Source: Beta vulgaris subsp. vulgaris
Lineage: Eukaryota; Streptophyta; Magnoliopsida; Caryophyllales; Amaranthaceae
DNA length: 64,000 bases
NCBI RefSeq assembly: GCF_026745355.1
Contig: NC_079206.1
Coordinates: 5,353,044 to 5,417,043, forward strand
Direction of reading: 5' to 3'
Part shown: positions 1-13,000 of the stretch, piece by piece
Layout: each line of letters starts with the position of its first letter
Position numbering within the stretch: the first letter of the stretch is position 1
Position numbers and translations under genes: made by a program
The notes under the pieces: model-generated
The model's database searches: none
The model's input: the letters and a program-made list of their open reading frames with translations, nothing else
Told to the model about the DNA's origin: nothing

Positions 1-56
1 TGGCCAGCTCTACTTCCTCCTCAATGTAAAACTGAACTTCTATACATCGCCGTACT

Positions 57-691
57 ATTACTTAAAATCGTCCAAAAAACTTTTGAAATTACATTTATAA
101 CCTTTTTCTTTTTTATTCTTAAATCACCATCACCATTCACCTCTTGCTGGCTGCCACCACCACCACCACTCACCTCCTACTGGCTGCCACCACCACCTGT
201 CCACCTCACTCCACCACCCTCACCTCCATTAAAATCACCCTTCTCTCTCCTTCTTCAACACCATGTGTACTACCACCCACCCACCTCACTCCACCACCCT
301 CACCTCCACTTCCTTCGTCGCACACAACCACCACCACTTCCTTCGTCGTGCGTCACCCTTCCCGTAACCACCACCACCTCCACGCAAAAGCTGAAGAAAA
401 CTGGTTTTTTTTAAAACGCGAACGTCACTTGAGGTGATGGCGGTGGAGAATGATGTCGCGGGAGATAAGTGATGGCGGTGGAGGTGGCAGGTGGCAGTGG
501 GAAAGTATTAGGTGGTGGTGGTGGGGGTGGTGAGCGGTGTGGAAAAAGGAGAGGGTGCCAGGGCAGTGGTGGTGGGTGGTGTGGAAAAGAGGAGAGGGTG
601 AAAGGGTCGGTAGTGGTGGGGTGGTGGGTGGTGGAAAAGAGAAAAGGGTAAAATTGTCTATAAAAATAAATTTTGGACGATTTTAAGTAAT
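57..691. mobile_element. Foldback element with CACC-rich and GGTGG-rich arms
   Basis: A perfect 21-bp inverted repeat bounds the element at 57-77 and 671-691. The left half is strongly CACC/CCACCA-rich and the right half GGTGG-rich, so most of the element could fold back. No coding capacity is credible; the ORFs are low-complexity readings. No clean target duplication was seen. It lies in intron 7 of the ABCG gene. Confidence 0.65.
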
Positions 692-1410
692 TTCAGAATG
701 ATGTTTAACAATCCAACAGAAACAGAGATAAATGAGGGAGTTAGAGCAAAGTAGGTAATTTTAGGAGCAATATTTCAAGTATATGAGATATTAAGTTGCT
801 TAGAAATATAAGTGTAATTTATGGATCAATTGGGCCAAGCATGATGATGAAAATTTTAGGAGTGAAATTTTGAGAAATTTTCTTACCAAAAATTTCAACG
901 TAATGCATGATTATTAGTTATATTACTACTTATCTAATGGGTTTTTTGACGCTTTTTATTAAAAAATCATAAACTAATTGCATAACAGAAGAAGGAAAAA
1001 ATAGATATGTAAAAAAAAGCTTTAGTAATTAAAAATTGATTTTATTAGTTTTAATTGGTAAACTCTAATATATAAAAATATATTAAAAGACATTTCTAGG
1101 AAAGCCTATGCGCCACGTGACACTCTTCTCAAAATTCTAATGCAAATATTGAATGTATGTGTATATTAGTTTATTAAAAAAAAATATGTATTTGATACTC
1201 AAACCTTTCAGATTTTTTTACTTAACGTCATGATGTAAAAATTTTAATTTATTAATGGAAAAAAAATACAAAAAATAGCAATATAAATTATGAAATTTAA
1301 AAATAATAACATATTTTGTTTATTGTAACTTACCCGAAGCATTTTCGGACCAAAATACTAGTTTTAATCATTAAAAAACTCAGAGAAGACAAGAATACTT
1401 AATTAGTACC
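692..1410. other. AT-rich intronic DNA without recognised features
   Basis: This is part of ABCG intron 7. I searched it on the minus strand for the next ABCG exon and found none. It is AT-rich with A/T runs and contains no convincing ORF. Confidence 0.5.
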
Positions 1411-1647
1411 TACTTCGTTTATGGTGGGTCGAATTTTAAAATCTTTGACCGAAATTTCTCATTTGTATATATAAAAAAACATATTCATGTGGGATCTTTG
1501 TTAGATTCGTCTCAATCTGTAGTTTCATGATATCAATTTTTTATATTTTTTTATTAATACGAAATTGAAGGTATTAAATGTCAAAATTACGTCTTGAAAA
1601 CCGTGTAAAAATACAAACAAACACTATATTATGAAACGGAGGAAGTA
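1411..1647. mobile_element. Degenerate Stowaway-like MITE
   Basis: The right end (atgaaacggaggaagta) is the reverse complement of a Stowaway-type terminus, and the left end (tacttcgtttat) is a shortened version of it. The inner segment around 1480-1520 resembles that of other MITEs in this window. The left terminus has lost bases, so the boundaries are approximate. The right end abuts ABCG exon 7's donor region. Confidence 0.45.
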
Positions 1648-1708
1648 ATATATGTAGCACTTCGTACACAATAAAAGAGAAGACCAAATTTAGTTCAGCG
1701 CAACTTAC

Positions 1709-1795
1709 TTTCATGTCTTCAACAAAAGAAGGGAATCCTCCAATAGCCATGAATGTAAGAAATCCCCCAATGTAAACGAGCATTGAAATCCTTGC
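1709..1795 (-). CDS. ABCG1-like: ABCG exon 7 (second membrane segment)
   Basis: These 29 codons include [17 protein letters not shown] and FPSFVEDMK, a hallmark of this clade. The acceptor is gacag and the donor gtaagt. Family members continue with an F-x-RERLNGHYG exon; none was found in 1-1708, so intron 7 is at least 1.7 kb or the gene is interrupted there. Confidence 0.9.
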
Positions 1796-4700
1796 CTGTC
1801 GTCATAAATTAAACCGTGTTATATTGTCATGAAAAGAACATATATATGTTTAATGACTTGTTTTACCTGAATCGATCCATAAGAGTCATCCAGACCATGG
1901 AAGAGAATCCCGAGACACATGCAAATAACCACATATATAGCCAAACGAAGCCTATAATAGCCAGGATCACGATACATATTCACAAAAGACCGTTTAGTAA
2001 GAAGAAGAGATTGTGTGATAAAACTTGCTTGGCTTCCTTTCTCTAGCTTTACGCCTTCCTACAGGCCAGTTAAATATTTGCCATCAGGTTAAAAGTTATA
2101 TACGTACTGCGTACATCCATGTTATTCAAACCCTTCAATTCGACACATATTCGTGTTTGACTCAAGTACCGATTCCAGTAGATGTGTTTGTTTTCTCTTA
2201 CATGTTCACATATTGTTGATACTCGCGTTTGAACTTGTCGATGTGCTTCGGAGGACTTGTACGACTGGACCAGAAAGTTTATATTATTTTCTGTGCTCAA
2301 CTTCCCTTCAAGTCCCTGTACTAGCCATGATATGTATTTGGTTAAGCTCAAACATTGTCCCTTTATTATATGTCCAATATCTTTAATACTTTGTTTTATG
2401 CATAGAGATCGGCGCTTACCAACTCAAAATCATTATTGATGATTTTTAGGTAGTGATCAGATGGGTTTCTCATACTGGGGCAAGGGAAAGCATTGACGGA
2501 AAAAAACTGCGAACGCGTAAAGGACCATAAAATTGTTAGTAGAAGTAACACATAAATACGAAAATGGCAAAATAAAGTATGAAATTTAAAAATAATAACA
2601 TATTTGTTTAATGTACCTCACCCAAGGCATACGCCCGGGCCAAAATACTAATTTTATAATATTCCCGTCGCAAAAAAGACAAACATTTCAAATTCCCTGA
2701 ATGGCGAATTTTGAATTAAGAACAATTTATACTTATATGTAGCTCTAACGGGCTGCAAAATAAAGAGGTAATGTGCAACTCTTAAGCAATAAATAAGTTT
2801 GTTACCAAGAATTGGCGCATGAATTTTTTCCATAACTTTTATAAAAAAATACGGTCTTTTTATGAGTAATAACATTTAAGGAATTGCATTTAATGATACA
2901 TATACCAAACCTCAGTATATGAAAACAAATATTGCATTTACAATGTAGTTGTATTATACTCCCTCCGTTTCATTTTAATCTACACACTTACACTTTCCAC
3001 CCATGTCAATTCAAAACTTTGAGGACATATCTTTAGTTTTGTATTTGTAAAAATTATAAAAAGTACATATTAATAAAATACATGTTATGATGAATCTAAT
3101 AAGATCCCACATGACTATAATTTCATCTGCGTATAAATCACAAATGATGGTCAAAGTAAATTTTTTGAATAGTGTAAAATATCAAAGTATAACAATTAAA
3201 ATGAAACGGAGAGAGTAGTAATGTATATATTCAAGAAATCAAATTTTAACATTGTTTTACAAATAGAAATTTCAATATAAGTATATTAAAATTTCTATTC
3301 CCTCGGTCCAAGAATAATCTGAGCAATTTTTATCGTCTCAAATTAGTTTGAACACTTTAATTGTGAAACACATATCATTGTTAAACTTTGAGGTCATCCT
3401 TGGTTCTCCCACAAAGTGAAGTGAGTAAATTAAAAAGAAATGGAAGGAGCATGCGATTAGTGCAAAATAAAATAAAATAAAAGGAAGTGTAAAGTACATC
3501 TAAAAATATTGGAAAAATTGACATGAATAATAATCCCAATTTGCTAAGTATCACAAATTAATAACGTTTGACTATTTAAGAATAATCTCAAGTTTTAGCG
3601 AGATTTTCATAAATAATCTTGAGCCTTTTATAGGTGTGTTACATACAAGTAAGATTTCAAAAAGTCCCCCAAATCTTGGGATTAAACCTAGATAATAAAA
3701 AAAAATTAGGATCATAATGAAAAGATGAGTCGAAATTGAGATTATTCATTTTTTTTTTCCTAACAGTAAAAAGCTAAGGCGTACCGTATATGCATCAGGG
3801 GTAGACCCAAAATAGACAAGTTTTCCATAGGAAAGTAGACAAAGCTTGTTGAAGAGCTCAAACACTTCACTGCTTGGTTGATGTAAAGATGCAATTACTG
3901 TTATACCCTCTTGCTTGGCTAGGCTAATGATATATCTCATAACATGGTATGATGCGGCGCTGTCAAGTCCACTAGTAGGCTCATCAAGGAAGAGAAGTTG
4001 TGGCCGCGTTAAGATTTCCATGCATATACTAACTCTCCTCTTCTGCCCCCCACTAATACTTCTTATTGTTCGACCTCCAATCAAATTATTGCTACAATCT
4101 TGCAAACCCATCTTTTGTATAGCCATCTCAGCGGTAGCCAGCTTCTCCGATTTCAGCATAGATGCTGGAAGTTGAAGTAGAGCAGAGTAGTGTATCGCTT
4201 CTCTTACTGTTAGTGTTGCCATTAGCGTGTCGTCTTGTGCAACATAAGCCTGGTTCATGCACAATTATCGAACAAATAAGCTTATATGTTGTTACTTTAG
4301 TCTTTTCCATACTTCACATGAAAAACTACTCCCTCAATAATCTCAAAAATAAACTAGTTAGAGAGCTTCAAAGTTCTTTCCTCCAACATATATATATATA
4401 ATCAATCCAAAGCAAACAATATGGATGGTGGTTGACACGGGTATTCCGAGCGTTTAATGTTCTTCTTCCCACCTCTAAAGGTGTTGCCTGTAGAGATATT
4501 ATGAGTGACGGCATGCTTAGTCGTATGGAGTTATGTGTACTGGGAGGAGAATTGCTGAAAAAAGATTTTCTGGGTTTCCAGCCTAAAGAGGCTTGTGCGG
4601 GTTGTTTGAAGATGCAGGCGGAGGTGTGTGACATGAAAAAACAGCTTCAGCAGATCTTGGCACGTATGCGAGCTCGACATACGCTTGCGGCACAGCAGCA

Positions 4701-6965
4701 CCGCCAACTTATGTCTGCCATCATTCTCAAACCCACCCCACCTTGATCCTTGTTCTACTATGCAATATTGACTACTCTTGTAGTTTTTCGGATAAAACTT
4801 GTCGGTTTTTATAAAGGTGTTTTGATACTTTGTGATTATTTTGGATATTTTTTGATGATTGTGAATTGGTACTGTTTGTAGCACTAGCATCTATAGCTTG
4901 ATTGGTTGAGCTATTTGTTTATTTTGGAAGATTCTGATTGTGTGGATGATTTTTTTTGTCTTTTCGTATTTTTTGAAGATGCCAAAAGGGAGAAAAGAAA
5001 TTATATAATATTCTGTTTTGTGACAATAAGATATTCTCAAACTAAATTACAATAACCTGGGGCATCGCCAGAGCTACAAATTAGTTAACTTTTATAACCA
5101 AAAAGTTATTGGATGGAATTATACACTAGACCACTAAAGAAATATTGTGATGAAAAAAGATATATAAAAAATGTCCCCCGTCTCATTAACATTAGAACAT
5201 TGCACACTTTTTAAATAGAAGAGAAAGATAGAGGGGTTGTTTGGCAATTGGATGTTGGCTGTTAACTTTTGGCTGGTTTACTTGGCTTGTTTGACTGGCT
5301 GGAAGCATTATCTGTACCTATTGGCTTTTTGAGTTTCCTGTTCAAGCCAGTTATTTGCAGAACTGTTTGGTATAATTAATTATGATTGTTAGTTGTTTAT
5401 TAGAAAGTTTGTGGGCCAACAAGTCAGTCCAAAAAGTTACTCCATGCAGCTTTTTCATTTTAGCTCAAGAACCAGCTTTTGAGCCAACCAGAATGCTAAT
5501 AACTAAACACTTTTTTTTATTTTTTGACCAAATTTGAAAGCGAAAAGGCAAAATCCAATGAAAAAGCCATTAACTAAACATGGTCAGAGAGTGAGATGGA
5601 TCAAAGGAAACTAGCTCATGTGATGAAGATATATATTGAAACAAGTAATTACCAAATAAAGTAACATTATCGTTATGAAGCAGAAAAGGCGCAATAATAG
5701 TGGATGGTACTTTGTTGACAAACAAGGACTAAAGTTGGTGTGATAGGTGTTAGGGGATAATATGTATTTTATTTTATTATATGAAAATTGGGAACTTAAC
5801 AAAAATATAGAAACCATTCAACCAACATAAAATCAACCACGGCCAAATAAAAACATTAATACGGAACGGTGAGTACCTTCTAACTAGTAATCTCATATGA
5901 GGCCGTCGAATCATAATTTATGGTAATTAAATCAAGGCTCAATGATACCTTTTCTCCTTAAGGTTTCTCTCATAGTAGAGATGATCCCGTAAGATAAGGG
6001 TGACCCATTATCAATAAGTAACCTCTTTAACTTATATAATAATCTCTTCAACATTAAAAAATGACATTTTTAGGAGAAAAAAAAAATGAGAAATTCTTCA
6101 TAATTTTTTTAAAACAGTCCTAGACTTACTAAATAAATTTTTATTTCCAGATCTTACTTAATTTTACCAAAGTTTAGCGTAGGGTTTGGAGCGGAATACT
6201 CACCGATGTACCAAATGCGAGAACATGTTTTCGACCATTAAGCAATATTTGTCCGCTGAGCCTCATGTTTGATGCTAACCTGCCTGTTAATGTGAACAAA
6301 GTATTTGTCAACATGATTAGGCATTCTTCTTCCCTCTCGGTTGAGCCAATTGTTTTTTTTTGTTTTTTCCGAGACAAGTTTAAGAATACTGAAGTCAAAA
6401 GTAAACTACTTATATAGGAAACTATTCAGTTGTACTCCATTATAATAGAGTATAAATCTATTCATGGGGCCTCAACCATCAGCTTAAACTTTTGGTGAGT
6501 TGGTCCTTTGACATGGTATCAAGAGCCAGCATGACAAAAAGGTCACGGGTTCGAATCTCATCCACCCCTTATTTCTCAGTGGAATATTTAGCGCCAGGTA
6601 TGAGGGAGACCTGTGCTACATCCACACTTCAAGCCCAAAGAGCTCTTGCGTCAGGGGGCGTGATAGAGTATAAATCTATTCCTGAGGCCTCAACCATCAG
6701 CTTAAGCTTTTGGTTGAGTTGATCCTTTGACAAGAGCATTATAAAGTTGTTGGATCCCAGTCTGATCTAATCAGAAATCATGACAAACTAGGATCATGAA
6801 ACTTAATGTAACGTTTTTTCCATGTTAACCAAATTCATGCCAAGGTCATTGCCAAAAAAAAAAAAGCATGCCAAGGCACGGTGTTAAAATATGAGATATT
6901 AGAGATATAAGAAAATAATTATGTGATTTACTCTTCATATTGATTTAAACACACAATTATTTCAA

Positions 6966-7027
<62 letters not shown>

Positions 7028-10000
7028 TAAAACCTAAGACAAACAAATGCCACCCTAACACATGTACTCTCCCCTCATCCACACAATCAAATGAGACATT
7101 AAACCATAAAAAGGTCTATTTCAAGACTCGAACACATGACCTCTTATTTGTTATGCTAATTATGCACTAATTAACTACACTATAATGCTCACGTTTGTCT
7201 TTATGGGGGGTCATTTGCAGACGTATATTTCTATTTTTGAAGATTTCACATGGACGTCATTAAATAATCCAAGGTGTATGTGATAGTTTTTAGAGTAGAG
7301 AGGAGATTGAATAAAATATGGAGAATTTTTGCATTAAACTTGCTCAATTAATCTCAATACAATAATAAGTGCCTTTTGTAGACTTACAATAAAAAGTAAC
7401 TAACCTAAAAGTTAGCCACACTACTAAGTAGTGGAAAACATGTCCTATATCATATCCTCCGTAACAACTATTCACTAATCACATTTTGATTATAAAATAA
7501 AAAATACCCACTAACTTACCACTAGCCACTAATTCAAATTGTTAGGAAAATCATTTGACTACTTTTGGAGCATAATCCAACACACCCCCTTGTTCCAAAA
7601 GTTGTAACATCCATTTATAGCATTCTATTTTGCGTCATGTCGAACCCACTTTGTCAACATTTCAATATGTTGATGAACATTATCACCAACATTTTTGTTT
7701 TTTTGGTTGATGCACATTATCGCCAACTTAACATTTTTGATGCACATTATCGCCAACTTAACATTTTTGATGCACTTCTCACCAACGTCACATTTTTGGA
7801 GCACATCTCTCCACACGACCTTGTGAAGCACTTCTCTTCACCACGGCTTTGTGAAGCACTTCTCTTCACCACTTTGCATATAATCACAAATGATTTGTTT
7901 TTTCAACCACTCTTGCCATGGTGGGTTTGCCCTATATTTTTTCTTACTCATAATACAGAAGATGCACTAGTAGAAAAAGGACAATTTGCGTCCCTTGATT
8001 TGCGTCGCACAGACACGAAAGTGACGCAAAAAACCTATTTGCGTCGCATGACAAGTAGAGTACGACGCAAAACATGGGTACAAATACCAGATACAAGCTA
8101 TATGCGTCGCACGTGCCTTAAGTGCGTTGCAAAAGATCAATTTGCGTCGCACCTAAATCAACGTGCGACGCACATACCCAGCCCAATTTGCATCGCACCG
8201 TATTGAATATGCGACGCACATACCCAGCCCACTCAATTTTATTTCAGCCGCGTCATTTTTACCAAGGCCTTACTCAACCCTAATTTATTCCTCATCCGCG
8301 TCATTTTTATTTCAGCCGTTTCAACTTTCATCTCTCTCTCTCCACCTCCCTCTCTCTCCTCCCTCCCTCTTCTCTCTCCTCTCTCATTTCCTTCATCAAC
8401 CGTTCAGGAATTTCTTTTCTCTTTCTCCTCTCTCATTTCCTAAAAATCTCTGTCGCTTCACATCTTATGCTCGCACGACGATTTCACCACCGCGGAATAT
8501 TCTTCATGAGAAGTTTGATTTATCGGAATCAAAGTTAGGGTGAAATTCATGAGAAAGTTAGGGTGAAAAAGGGTATGAAATTACCACACAATTTATCGGA
8601 TTCAAGTGTTTGTTCTTCTACACCAAAATCATTTTCTGGGAAGTTTGATTTTACCACGGATTCAATTTTTACAACACCCCTTCTAGATTTCGGTGGTCGA
8701 CCATCGTGTGCAACACCCCCTCTGGATTTCACCACGGATTCAATTTTTACACTTGAAATCTACAATTTCGCATCACTTCGAACACATCAACACATAAAAT
8801 CCATCACTTCGAACACATCAACGGCCGTTTTCCGGCGGCAAATCAGTTGTTTTATGGTTAGTCTCGCATGTAAAATTGTCGTTTTTTCATTTTTTCATTG
8901 TTTCGATCTACAATTTTGTTTTTTCATTTTTTCATGTTTTCAGATCTACAATTTTTTTCCTTCGTTTTTTCATTTTTACATTGTTTAGATCTATTTTTTT
9001 CATTTTTTCATTGTCTTCGAGTTTTATACATCTGAAACATATTCTTCTGTTTTTTTACTTTTTAGATCTGATTTTTTATTACTTTCATTTGCAGATGGTC
9101 GTTTCGTCAGAAATTTTTGAAATGGAAGTTCTCGTCGAACACTAGTAGAGGAAATTGTAGATCTCTGATTTTTTATATTATTTTGTGTTCAAGTTGTAAA
9201 TTATAGAATTTTGGTGGTTTAATGTTTTGTGTTGGAGTTGTAAATTATAAAATTATTGAATTTTGTTGGTATATATTTGTTGTGTTCAATCCTTCTTTGA
9301 TTTCAGTTGGTAATTTGTCTCTCAATCTTCTACTCCTACTGTTCGAGAATCATTATTCTAGGTCTAAAAAAAAATTTTTTTTTATTAAAATAGTAATTTG
9401 CGTCGCACATAGCCCTAAGTGCGACGCAAATCACTAATGTGCGTCGCACCCAAGGCAATGTGCGACGCACATTACCCTCTGCATTATCTTAATTGGGCTG
9501 GGATAGCCATCTGCGTCGCACCGTATACGAGTGCGACGCAAATAGCTGAACCATTTGCGTCGTTTTCCACATACGACCAGATCGTTTCTGAGTCATTGCG
9601 TCGAGGGCTTTGGCGTCGTACCAGAGTCCGACGCAAATAGGCGCCTCACATCCGACGCAAATTGCCTTTTCTGTACTAGTGATGGCCTGCAATGGCTTAC
9701 TTCTTACTCCCTTCTTTCTCTCTTTTTTGGCCTCCAAGGATCTAACCTAAAGCTCTTGATACCATGATAATTTTTAGAGTAGAGAGGATATTGAATAAAA
9801 TATGGAGAAGTTTTGCATTAAACTTGCTTAATTAATCTTAATACAATAAGTGCCTTTTATAGGCTTACAATAAAAAGTAACTAAACTAAAAGTTAGCCAC
9901 GCTACTAAGTAGTGGAAAACATGTCCTATACCATATCCTCCATAACTACTATTCACTAATCACATTTAAATTATAAAATAAAATACCCACTAACTTACTA

Positions 10001-13000
10001 CTAGCCACTAATTCAAATTGTTAGGAAAATCATTTGACTACTTTTGGAGCATAATCCAACAGTATGGCCCGAGACAAGAACTAATTTTAATGCAAAACCC
10101 AATACTTCTTCCATTTCTTTTTACTTGCAACCAAAGAATTTGCATCATATTTGAAAAACAGGAAAGAGAAAAGTAAAAAGGACTTACTTAACCAAAGTTA
10201 ATTACTTATCCGAAACTTTAACCTCATCCATACCAATAAGTATATAAACCATCACATAAAATAGAGCATCGCCACAGTCATCACCATCGCCACCACTAAT
10301 TACATTTTGTTCCTTGACTTACCCTCCTATTGATTATCCCCACAAATTCCACTCAGCTACACCTACCACTCATACTCAGCCTAATCACCACCACTACCTG
10401 ACCACTGCCACTCCACCACAACCACAACAACAACCAGCACCACATTTCGATAAAATCAACATCAAAATCCAAAAAAAAAGGAGAAAGAGAGAAAAAATAT
10501 TTTACAGTAGGTCTTGGAAGAAGACAAGAGAGATCATGGAAGGAATTTAGAAAATGATTTTTCGTCAATCTGAGGTTGCAATATTGTCGTCGATGTTCTG
10601 CAAAATATGCATATTCATCAGCGATGGTGGGAGAGGAGGAAGGAGAGAGAGAGAAAAAGATTATCAAGATCGACCACTCATGGAGCCTTAATGCCTTAAT
10701 GGTCAAACTTGACCATGAAAGTTCCAGATCTGGAGCTTTAATGATCAAATTCCACCATCATTGTTTACTGGTGTCAAACACTTTGAGCAACTGTAGATGA
10801 CATCCTGTTAATTTTTTTTAGATTATATGAAAATGGGCCTAGGTAACCCAATAAGGAGGAGGAGAGTTTATCCCACTTACAAGTTAGGAGGTTCCATCCT
10901 AAAACCCATTGGAGATAGGGGGAGTAATTCCTTATCTTATAAAGTGGTTTATTCTCTCCTCTTTCTCCAATGTGGGACACTCACAAGTGGGCACTTAATG
11001 GGTTTCAACACACCCCCTCACTTGTGAGTGTCTTTAAAATTTAGAGCTAAGTGGAAAGGTAATCAGAAATAATCCTCTTAGGGGCTGGAAATCCTGTCGA
11101 GGTAAACCCTCATCCAGTTGCTTGATTAGAAGCCCAGTTTAGAAGAGACCCACAACCCGGGCTCTGATACCATGTTAATTTTTATATCATATGAACATGG
11201 GCCTGGGTAACCCAGTAAGGAGGAGGAGAGTTTAGCCCACTTACAAGTTAGGAGGTTCCATCCTAAAACCAATTGGTGATAGGGGGAGTAACTCCTTATC
11301 TTATAAAGTGGTTTATTCTCTCCTCTTTCTCCAATGTGGGACACTCACAAGTGGGCACTTAATGGGTTTCAACACATCCGTCAAATAATAGAGGGCTGGA
11401 AAAAGGAGGGAGTGTTTGCCGGAAAAATAGGGGTATTACTGCTGTTGTTTGTGAGGGATGGTGGTGATGTTGGTGGTTGGGGTGGAGGTAGGAGTTGTCA
11501 CGGGTTTGAGGGAGGTGAGGAGAGAGTAGAAACTTAAGAAGGGGGTGGGTTATAAGTGATTAAATGTTATGATTAATTAGCTAAGCAATATGTGTCATTT
11601 TATTAAAGAATAGTTTCTTATTTGGGCTTGGTTGCAAGTATTATGGCAGTTTCCTAAAAGGAAAGTGATGCAAGTAAAGAGAAATGGAGGAGGTATATAC
11701 TTTCTTGTTTTTTCTTTCAAAAATTATTAAAAGAGACGGTCTAGTTTTAATATAAAAGTAGACTTAGTCACTAAATGAATTAAACTAGTAACTGAAAGAA
11801 ATTAACCTAGTCACTATTGAGCTAATTCTGTTTTTAATATTGAGTTTACCATTGCTTAATTTTAATTGAAAAGTAGACGGTCTCTTACAATACAAACTCT
11901 TTTTCTTTTGCTTACAACATTTAAGTATGACACGAGAATTCAGGAAATGAGAGATATAGAAATAAAAGGACCCCTATTTGTGGCGTTTGATTGGAGAGTA
12001 AAGAAAAATTATATTGCCAAAATTGTTAATATTAGTATTATACAACTTTTTAAAATGAAAACGTTGTAAGTAAAAAAAAAAAAAAAAAAAAAGAGAAGTA
12101 TAAGCTTGACCTTAAGCAACAAGGCTTTTGGTCACCGAAAACCAACAATAATGAATACCCAACAGGAAGCATGTAATAAAGGTTTCCTAAAGCTAATATT
12201 ATTTCCTCCGTGGTCTTTTTAAATTGTTACACTTGTTTTTATCCTTTTTTTAATTGTTATATCTTCATCTTTTCCTCATATGGTATTCTATTATATCAAC
12301 TTTTCACACTTTTCACCTCATATACCCCACTACTCAATTTAATAGTCAATCCTAAACCTTCTCAATTTAGTGAATTTAGTGAATGTACGTTATTATCTCT
12401 AATTGCCTATATATAAGTAATAATTATAAAATTTTGATATTATAAATCTTAGAATTTAGACGAATCTAACAAAACCTAGTTGACTATGTTTTTTTCATAC
12501 AATGATGCGAGATAGTTTAACAAAGTTGGTTGTCGAATAGTGTCAAAAAAGAAATAGTGCATTAAAAAAAATAGAGGAAGTAGGGATGGCAGGTGGGTAT
12601 AATTTGGCGGGTTTCGCACCGCATCCGCCCCAGTTGGGACGGGTATGGATATGACTTTGGTGGGTAGTGGGTGGGTATGGATATGAAAAGTCAAATCCGC
12701 CATGGGTGGTGGGTAGGTGGTGGATATGAGGTCGCATCCACCCCAAATCCACCCGCCCCGCCCCATATCCACCCGCCTCGTATAATATTTACTAATTTAC
12801 CCTTTATAAAATAAAGAATTATGTTCATAAATCTAAAAAATTGTAAAAAATAATTAAGAAATATGAATACTAAGAATGTGTACTTTTTTTTGTTTGAAAT
12901 GGGTGTTTCTAATAATTAATTTATATAATAGGTTATATATAGAAAATAAATCAGGTGGGCCGGTGGAAAATCCACCTAGGTGATGGGCGGTATAAGTGGG

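Larger units (their letters stand above)
7281..10061 (-). mobile_element. Non-autonomous LTR retrotransposon (TRIM/LARD type), interrupted by a CACTA element
   Basis: LTRs 7281-7582 and 9765-10061 (302 and 297 bp, highly similar) are flanked by a perfect 5-bp target duplication gtatg (7276-7280 and 10062-10066). Read on the minus strand the LTR begins TGTTGGATTATGCTCC and ends ATCA. The primer-binding site tggtatcaagagct adjoins the LTR at 9765, and the polypurine tract aagggggtg adjoins the other LTR. The interior has no gag-pol but contains repeated units (cattatcgccaac, repeated at 7720-7760). Without the CACTA insertion the element is about 1.06 kb. Relatives occur at 30589/41699 and 42071. 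Confidence 0.92.

Noticed and set aside
144..651. Small ORFs rich in Thr/Pro or Gly
   Set aside because: They read CACC/GGTGG low-complexity arms of a foldback element, not genes.
8163..9145. ORFs rich in Ser, Phe and Leu in the CACTA middle
   Set aside because: CT-rich and T-rich tracts explain them; no transposase motif is present.
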